DNA from: CAYSPU01 sp964432995
Lineage (GTDB): Bacteria; Verrucomicrobiota; Verrucomicrobiia; Limisphaerales; JAHDYP01
Assembly (NCBI GenBank): GCA_964432995.1
Contig: CAYSPU010000222.1
Span: 1-9,823 of the forward strand
Length of the DNA: 9,823 bases
Reading direction: 5' to 3'
The notes beneath the pieces are model-generated. The model made no database searches. It saw nothing but the letters and a program-made list of their open reading frames with translations, and was not told the DNA's origin. The position numbers were made by a program, and so were the translations under genes. Shown piece by piece: positions 5,895 through 9,823 of the stretch; positions within the stretch are counted from its first letter, which is position 1, and each line of letters begins with the position of its first letter.

Positions 5895-7544
5895 TCACAG
5901 CTCGCCCAGGCGAATTTCGGCGACATCCTTGCCGTCAGCTTCTTTCCGGAGCAGCAGGTTGAACTTCGCGCGGGTGATCGGAGCGGGCGTGATCACCCAG
6001 AACTTGAGATACTCACTCGAGGTCGGCGAACCGTCGGAATGCGGCACCAAACGGATGGCCTCGCCCTGCTCATCGACCAGGAACGCGGCGATGTCCTTGC
6101 AGTCGCGGTTGCGGGCGTCACAGCCGAAGCGGACGGCGATCACGCACGACTCTTCTCCCAGGTAGATGCCGCTGCTGTAGTTGTCGCTACTGAGGGTGGG
6201 TTTCAGACCCACCTTGCGCATCCAGCCGGCAAGCCGGGAGGGCATGCTCTTGCTCGGGAGAGTGGTGTTGGCAGACCAAGTGATCCCGACGCCCCCCGGC
6301 CGGGTCGAGGCAGAAGACGGCGTCTGCATCTGGGCGGCACGGCGGGAAACGGACAGGCCCGCGAAACGGAGCACCTCCCGATCCACAGACAGGACATGGT
6401 TCCGCCCTCGGGACACCGTGAAACCGAGGACCGGGTAGCGGGGGTCGATCTGCCGGATGCCCGAATCGTGAAACCAGGTCATCAACCCGACCGTCAGCAC
6501 CAGGGCCGCCGCCACACCACCCAGCAAGGTGGCCCGCCACCGGCGCCGCCGCTCCTGGTTCGAGCATCGGTCGTGGCTGTGGGGCAGGGCCCGCAGGCGG
6601 CGATCCATCATCCAGTGCGCCGAACTCATTCCCGTCCCCAGAAGCGCCGGGGAACTCCGGGGGACCAAGAGACCGTCTTCGGCAATCCGCAGCAGTGTTC
6701 CCGCATAATCGGTGACGGTGGCGTTGACGACGCGCAGCGCCAGGGCATCGCAGGCCATCTCGTCGGCCAGTAATGCCTGCCGGCGGGCAACCCAGACCAA
6801 CGGATGGAAGAACAGAACACCATTCACCACCCGCCGTAGCCACTCCCAGAAGAGATCGTGCCGCCGGAGATGGGCCAGTTCGTGGGCCATCACCAGCCGG
6901 ACCTCGGTCGGCGGGCGTTGCCGGGCAAACGCGACCGGAAACAGCAGGGCCGGATGCGCCGGGCCAATCGCCTGCGGGCCGGACGCGTTCTCATGACACA
7001 GCAGTTGCGGAGAACACCGCAGCCGCAAGTATCGGCTCAGGCTTTCGCACTCCTGTTGCAGCCATGGATCGTCCAGCGGCCGGCTTTCACACCGAGTCCG
7101 GCGCGTGTCCCGCCAGGCCCGGAGGTTCCGCCCCGCCAGCCAGCCGACGCCGCCAAGCCAGGCCAGAAACATCGCGCCCCATGCGCGGGGGGCATCGGGA
7201 ACTGCCCAGGCGGTCGACGGCCCCGCCGCGACGGTCGGCGCGCGATCCCGGCGGACGCCAGACGCCGGCTCCATGGGCCGAGCGTCGGACGCCGTTTCCA
7301 CCGCCTCGATTCGCATGTCGGGCTTCGGCAGAAGCGGTATGCGTATGGGGCTCAGGCCCGACAACACCAGGATCAGCTCCACGTAGACAATCCGCCAGAG
7401 CCAACTCCGGACCGTCGGCGACAGGCGCGGCAGCAACCGGCAGATGGCCCAGACCCCGGCGATCGCCAGCCCTCCATACAGAGACGCCCACCCCATCGCC
7501 TGCAGCCAGGTCGCCAGCCAATCCCCTGTCCCCAGCCATCGCAC
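5895..7544 (-). CDS. BlaR1-like M56 family zinc metallopeptidase
   Basis: This 549-residue membrane protein belongs to the BlaR1/MecR1 (peptidase M56) family, whose members sense an outside signal and cleave, or trigger cleavage of, a partner BlaI repressor. The zinc motif is HELAH at residues 221-225 in VMAHELAHLRRHD. It is followed by FFHPLVW (246-251) and DEMACDALAL (261-270), where Glu262 is the expected third ligand. Hydrophobic segments lie at about 14-37, 49-66, 121-138, 238-252 and 339-357. The C-terminal part (about 359-549) should be outside the membrane. It does not show the penicillin-binding S-x-x-K sensor layout of true BlaR1, so the signal is probably not a beta-lactam. The GTG start at 7544 follows the blaI stop by 3 bases, with GGAAGGAG about 6 bases upstream. 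Confidence 0.9.
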   Translation of the reverse strand: MRWLGTGDWLATWLQAMGWASLYGGLAIAGVWAICRLLPRLSPTVRSWLWRIVYVELILVLSGLSPIRIPLLPKPDMRIEAVETASDARPMEPASGVRRDRAPTVAAGPSTAWAVPDAPRAWGAMFLAWLGGVGWLAGRNLRAWRDTRRTRCESRPLDDPWLQQECESLSRYLRLRCSPQLLCHENASGPQAIGPAHPALLFPVAFARQRPPTEVRLVMAHELAHLRRHDLFWEWLRRVVNGVLFFHPLVWVARRQALLADEMACDALALRVVNATVTDYAGTLLRIAEDGLLVPRSSPALLGTGMSSAHWMMDRRLRALPHSHDRCSNQERRRRWRATLLGGVAAALVLTVGLMTWFHDSGIRQIDPRYPVLGFTVSRGRNHVLSVDREVLRFAGLSVSRRAAQMQTPSSASTRPGGVGITWSANTTLPSKSMPSRLAGWMRKVGLKPTLSSDNYSSGIYLGEESCVIAVRFGCDARNRDCKDIAAFLVDEQGEAIRLVPHSDGSPTSSEYLKFWVITPAPITRAKFNLLLRKEADGKDVAEIRLGEL

Positions 7545-7547
7545 AGG

Positions 7548-7931
7548 TCACTCCTTCCCCGATTCCAGCCGTTCGGCCACCTTCCGGAGCATGGACAACT
7601 CCTCGCGCGTCATCTTGCCGTGTTCGGCGAAGTACGCCACCAGCGGGGCGCGCGATCCGCCAAAGGCAGCTTCGACGAAGTTCTTCAACAGGCGCTGGAA
7701 CAAGGCCCCTTTGTCCTCCCGCGGAAGGTAATGGAAGACGCCGTCCACCTTGCGGCGCTGGAGGAATCCCTTGCGGCGGAGCCGTTCCATGCTGTTGAGC
7801 ACCGTGGTGCGGACATGGCCTTTGGTCTGCGCGAGGTGATCCGCCACCGCCCGAACGGTAACCGGCCCGTGGTCGGCCACGTAGCGCAGGACTTCCAGTT
7901 CAGCCTGTCCCAGATTCAGCGGGTATTTCAT
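7548..7931 (-). CDS. BlaI/MecI family transcriptional repressor
   Basis: This 127-residue protein is a BlaI/MecI-type winged-helix repressor. The DNA-binding domain covers about residues 5-70: LGQAELEVLRYVADHGPVTV, then the recognition region KGHVRTTVLNSMERLRRKGF, then the wing QRRKVDGVFHYLP. The C-terminal dimerisation helices follow, ending REELSMLRKVAERLESGKE. In S. aureus BlaI the partner protease pathway cuts an Asn-Phe bond; the aligned position here reads Tyr100-Phe101 (PLVAYFAEHGK), so the cleavage specificity may differ. It is the first gene of a three-gene operon with the M56 peptidase and the Gly-rich protein, and is probably autorepressed. The ATG at 7931 has only a weak Shine-Dalgarno (CAGG). 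Confidence 0.92.
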   Translation of the reverse strand: MKYPLNLGQAELEVLRYVADHGPVTVRAVADHLAQTKGHVRTTVLNSMERLRRKGFLQRRKVDGVFHYLPREDKGALFQRLLKNFVEAAFGGSRAPLVAYFAEHGKMTREELSMLRKVAERLESGKE

Positions 7932-7960
7932 GTCGCGCCTGGCGGAGGAATGCTGCGGTG

Positions 7961-7989
7961 AAGATAATCCAGACGTCGGTTGTCGTCAA
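7961..7989 (-). promoter_or_regulatory. Promoter of the BlaI/M56 operon
   Basis: Reading the minus strand, TTGACG (7989-7984, 5 of 6 matches to the -35 box) is followed after exactly 17 bases by TATCTT (7966-7961, 4 of 6 to the -10 box). The expected start of transcription is near 7954, about 23 bases before the repressor ATG. The spacer contains an imperfect dyad (GACG-N8-CGTC, 7972-7987) that could be part of a repressor site. It is not the usual TACA/TGTA BlaI box, so the operator call is weak. Confidence 0.55.
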
Positions 7990-8036
7990 GCGGCCGCAAA
8001 AAGGAGAAGCCGCGAAAAGGCGCAGAAGACGCAAAA
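7990..8036 (-). repeat. Second CGCAAAG-type repeat copy (partial)
   Basis: On the plus strand this reads GCCGCGAAAAGGCGCAGAAG followed by ACGCAAAAGAGAT. Its reverse complement aligns with 3973-4002 (CCTTTTGTGCCTTCTG...CTCGCGGCC), so it is a half copy of the repeat between the other two minus-strand genes. It lies just upstream of the operon promoter. Confidence 0.55.
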
Positions 8037-8267
8037 GAGATCGGTGGTTCACTGTGCGCGGTGTAATGCCGGCCCGGGGGTTATTGGGGCGGGCCGGTTC
8101 TGTGCCTTCTCGCGGCTCCCCTGGCTCCAATCCGGAACCGGGGCTTGCAGGAGGCAACAGAGCGAACAGAGATGCGAGGCGAATACCTACCGGTGCTGTG
8201 CGGTGACTGGTGTCTGCAGAACTTTGCGCTTTGAAGGCTGGGCGGCGCTGCGTAGCCTTCGCGCGCC
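8037..8267. other. Intergenic gap with GC-rich hairpins upstream of murJ
   Basis: CCGGCCCG (8069-8076) and CGGGCCGG (8090-8097) form a perfect 8-bp stem with a 13-base loop but no T-tract. A Shine-Dalgarno-like AGGAGG at about 8149-8154 leads to no convincing gene. I see no clear sigma70-type promoter for murJ, although one should lie here because the neighbouring operon is divergent. Confidence 0.45.
8226..8264 (+). promoter_or_regulatory. Hairpin directly before the murJ start codon
   Basis: GAAGGCT (8233-8239) pairs perfectly with AGCCTTC (8254-8260) around a 14-base loop. The stem is extended by GCGC (8226-8229) with GCGC (8261-8264) across a 3-base bulge. It ends 3 bases before the ATG at 8268 and no Shine-Dalgarno sequence is present, so in mRNA the structure would cover the ribosome landing area. 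It could be a translational control element or another intergenic repeat. Confidence 0.45.
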
Positions 8268-9823
8268 ATGTCGCAGATGCTCAAGTCTTCCGGGGCGCTG
8301 GGGCTGGCCACCCTGGTGAGTCGGCTCCTCGGGTTGGTGCGGGAGCAGGTGTATGCGGCGTTCATGGGGACGAGCGCGGTGGCCGACGCCTTCCAGATGG
8401 CGTTCACCATCCCGAACCTGTTTCGGCGGCTGCTCGGGGAAGGGGCGCTGACTGCGGCCTTCATTCCAATCTTCAAGTCCAAGGAGAAGCTCGAGGGGGA
8501 AGAGGCGATGTGGAGGTCGGCCAACGCGGTTCTTTCAGGGTTGGTGGTCTCGGCGGCGGCGGTGATTGGGGCGGCGTTGATCCTGATCACGCTGGCGCTG
8601 AGCACGCTGTCGCTGGGGGAGAACACGCGGCTGATGCTGCAACTGTTGCGCTGCATGTTTCCCTACATGCTGCTGGTGTGTTTGGCGGCGGCGTTCATTG
8701 GGATGTTGAACGCGCGGGGGCACTTCTTCGTTCCGGCCCTGGGGGCGGCGATGTTGAACGTGGTGATGATTGCCAGCGTGCTGCTGCTGGCGCCGCGGAT
8801 GGGGGACCGGCTCGAGAGCCAGATCTTCGGTTTGGCGATCGGGGTGTTGGTGGCGGGGTTGGCGCAGGCGGGGTTTCAGTGGCCGACGCTGCGGCGCGAG
8901 GGCTACCGCTACCGGTGGGTGCGGCCGTGGCCCAACGAGACGGTGCGCGAGGTTGTGCGCAAGATGCTGCCGGCGTCCGTCGGTGTGGCTGCGTTCCAGA
9001 TCAACGTGGTGCTGACGCAGGTTCTCGCGTTCTCGTCGCAGGAATCCATCGTGGCCTCGTTCCAATACGCGGTCCGGCTGATGGAGTTTCCGCAGGGGAT
9101 CTTCGGGATTTCGCTGGCAACCTACCTGCTCCCGGCGCTCTCGGGTCTGGCGGCGGAGAAGCGGTATCCGGAGTTTCGCACCACGCTCCGGGAGGGTTTG
9201 GGATACCTGGTGTTGGCAAACGCGTTGGCGGCCGGTTTGCTGGCGTCGCTGGCCGAGCCCACGGTGCGGCTGCTGTTCCAGTATGGGGCTTTTGACCATT
9301 ACTCGACGAGCAAGGTGGCGCTCGCGGTGGCGGCCTTGGCACCCGGTTTGATCGCGTTCTCGGCGGTGAACATCCTGGCGCGGGCCTTCTACGCGCTGGG
9401 GGACACGAGCACCCCGATGCGGATCAGTGTTTTCTGCCTGTCGGTGAACCTTCTATTGGCGGCGCTGGTGGTGGGGCCGTTCCAGGCTGCGGGTCTGGCG
9501 GCGGCGAACTCGTTCACGTCGTACTTGAACCTGGGCCTTCTGCTCTATGGCCTCCGCCGCAAGCTCAAGAGGCTGGAGATGCGGGAGTTGTTGCGCCCGA
9601 CGCTCTGGTGCCTGGGAGCGGGATTGGTGGTGGCGTCATTGGGCTGGATCCTGGCCGGTCTGTGGGAGACCCATCTGGGGCGGGAGACGGTTCCGCTGCG
9701 GCTGGGGAATGTGTTCGTGCCGGCGCTGGTCGCTTCGGTGGTCTACTTTGCGGTCACCTGCCGCGCGGGCGTGCCGGCCGCACGGACCGTGTGGGAGGGG
9801 ATGTGCTCAGCCGTGCGCAAGCT
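8268..9823 (+). CDS. murJ: MurJ lipid II flippase (3' end outside window)
   Basis: The 518 codons present encode a MurJ/MviN protein of the MOP exporter superfamily, which flips lipid II across the inner membrane for peptidoglycan synthesis. The start reads MSQMLKSSGALGLATLVSRL. Charged residues needed in E. coli MurJ are present: Arg19 (Arg18), Arg25 (Arg24), Asp40 (Asp39), Arg54 (Arg53) in the IPNLFRRLLGEGA segment, and Arg270 in AVRLMEFPQGIFGISLATYL. Later family segments include LFQYGAFD, AFYALGDTSTPM and the repeated hydrophobic stretches expected for about 14 membrane helices. E. coli MurJ has 511 residues, so only a few C-terminal residues are missing. The ATG at 8268 is the first start after an in-frame TAG at 8253. 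No Shine-Dalgarno is visible and a hairpin abuts the start. Confidence 0.96.
   Translation, partial: MSQMLKSSGALGLATLVSRLLGLVREQVYAAFMGTSAVADAFQMAFTIPNLFRRLLGEGALTAAFIPIFKSKEKLEGEEAMWRSANAVLSGLVVSAAAVIGAALILITLALSTLSLGENTRLMLQLLRCMFPYMLLVCLAAAFIGMLNARGHFFVPALGAAMLNVVMIASVLLLAPRMGDRLESQIFGLAIGVLVAGLAQAGFQWPTLRREGYRYRWVRPWPNETVREVVRKMLPASVGVAAFQINVVLTQVLAFSSQESIVASFQYAVRLMEFPQGIFGISLATYLLPALSGLAAEKRYPEFRTTLREGLGYLVLANALAAGLLASLAEPTVRLLFQYGAFDHYSTSKVALAVAALAPGLIAFSAVNILARAFYALGDTSTPMRISVFCLSVNLLLAALVVGPFQAAGLAAANSFTSYLNLGLLLYGLRRKLKRLEMRELLRPTLWCLGAGLVVASLGWILAGLWETHLGRETVPLRLGNVFVPALVASVVYFAVTCRAGVPAARTVWEGMCSAVRK

Noticed and set aside
8069..8097. GC-rich hairpin as a Rho-independent terminator
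   Set aside because: There is no T-tract on either side and no gene ends next to it.
8210..9299. Long open frames on both strands overlapping murJ in other frames
   Set aside because: They have skewed Gly/Ala/Arg- or Gln/Arg-rich composition and no motifs, and they lie over a clear MurJ reading frame. They are products of high GC content.

Overview
The window is GC-rich, gene-dense bacterial DNA. No single marker fixes the organism. The mix of a BlaI/M56 pair, a secreted family with an 'LYVDQNGNLDLTDD' loop, LamG debris and many short dispersed repeats resembles Verrucomicrobiota (or a related PVC-group bacterium). That placement is an inference.

Layout. (1) 1-398: a possible C-terminal tail of an upstream gene, then about 350 bp with no convincing gene. 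(2) 399-994: a mazEF toxin-antitoxin operon. Its promoter sits inside a 19-bp palindrome that ends at the mazE start codon, so the mRNA may be leaderless. (3) 995-1508: gene debris (a fragment resembling a secreted-protein family, then a LamG-type fragment, both on the minus strand) next to a REP-like inverted repeat and a short copy of a dispersed repeat. (4) 1509-3569, minus strand: a secreted protein ending at a TGA, followed in the same frame by a polytopic membrane segment with no good start of its own. This looks like one gene of about 686 codons interrupted by a single TGA. (5) 3570-4113: an intergenic region filled with repeats. (6) 4114-7931, minus strand: an operon of a BlaI-type repressor, a BlaR1-like M56 metallopeptidase and a large Gly-rich secreted protein with three Spy/CpxP-like helical segments. 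It has a plausible promoter upstream of the repressor gene. (7) 7932-8267: a repeat- and hairpin-rich gap. (8) 8268-9823, plus strand: murJ, the lipid II flippase, running off the window.

How the genes may work together. MazF is an mRNA interferase held in check by MazE, which probably represses its own promoter. The BlaI/M56 pair probably senses a cell-envelope signal and controls its operon, including the Gly-rich protein. murJ belongs to peptidoglycan synthesis but is transcribed divergently from that operon.

The most unusual points are the in-frame TGA joining the secreted and membrane parts of one protein, a 216-bp dispersed repeat (two inverted copies, about 86% identical by hand count) that supplies the start codon and first 72 codons of the Gly-rich protein, and the palindromic, apparently leaderless mazE promoter.
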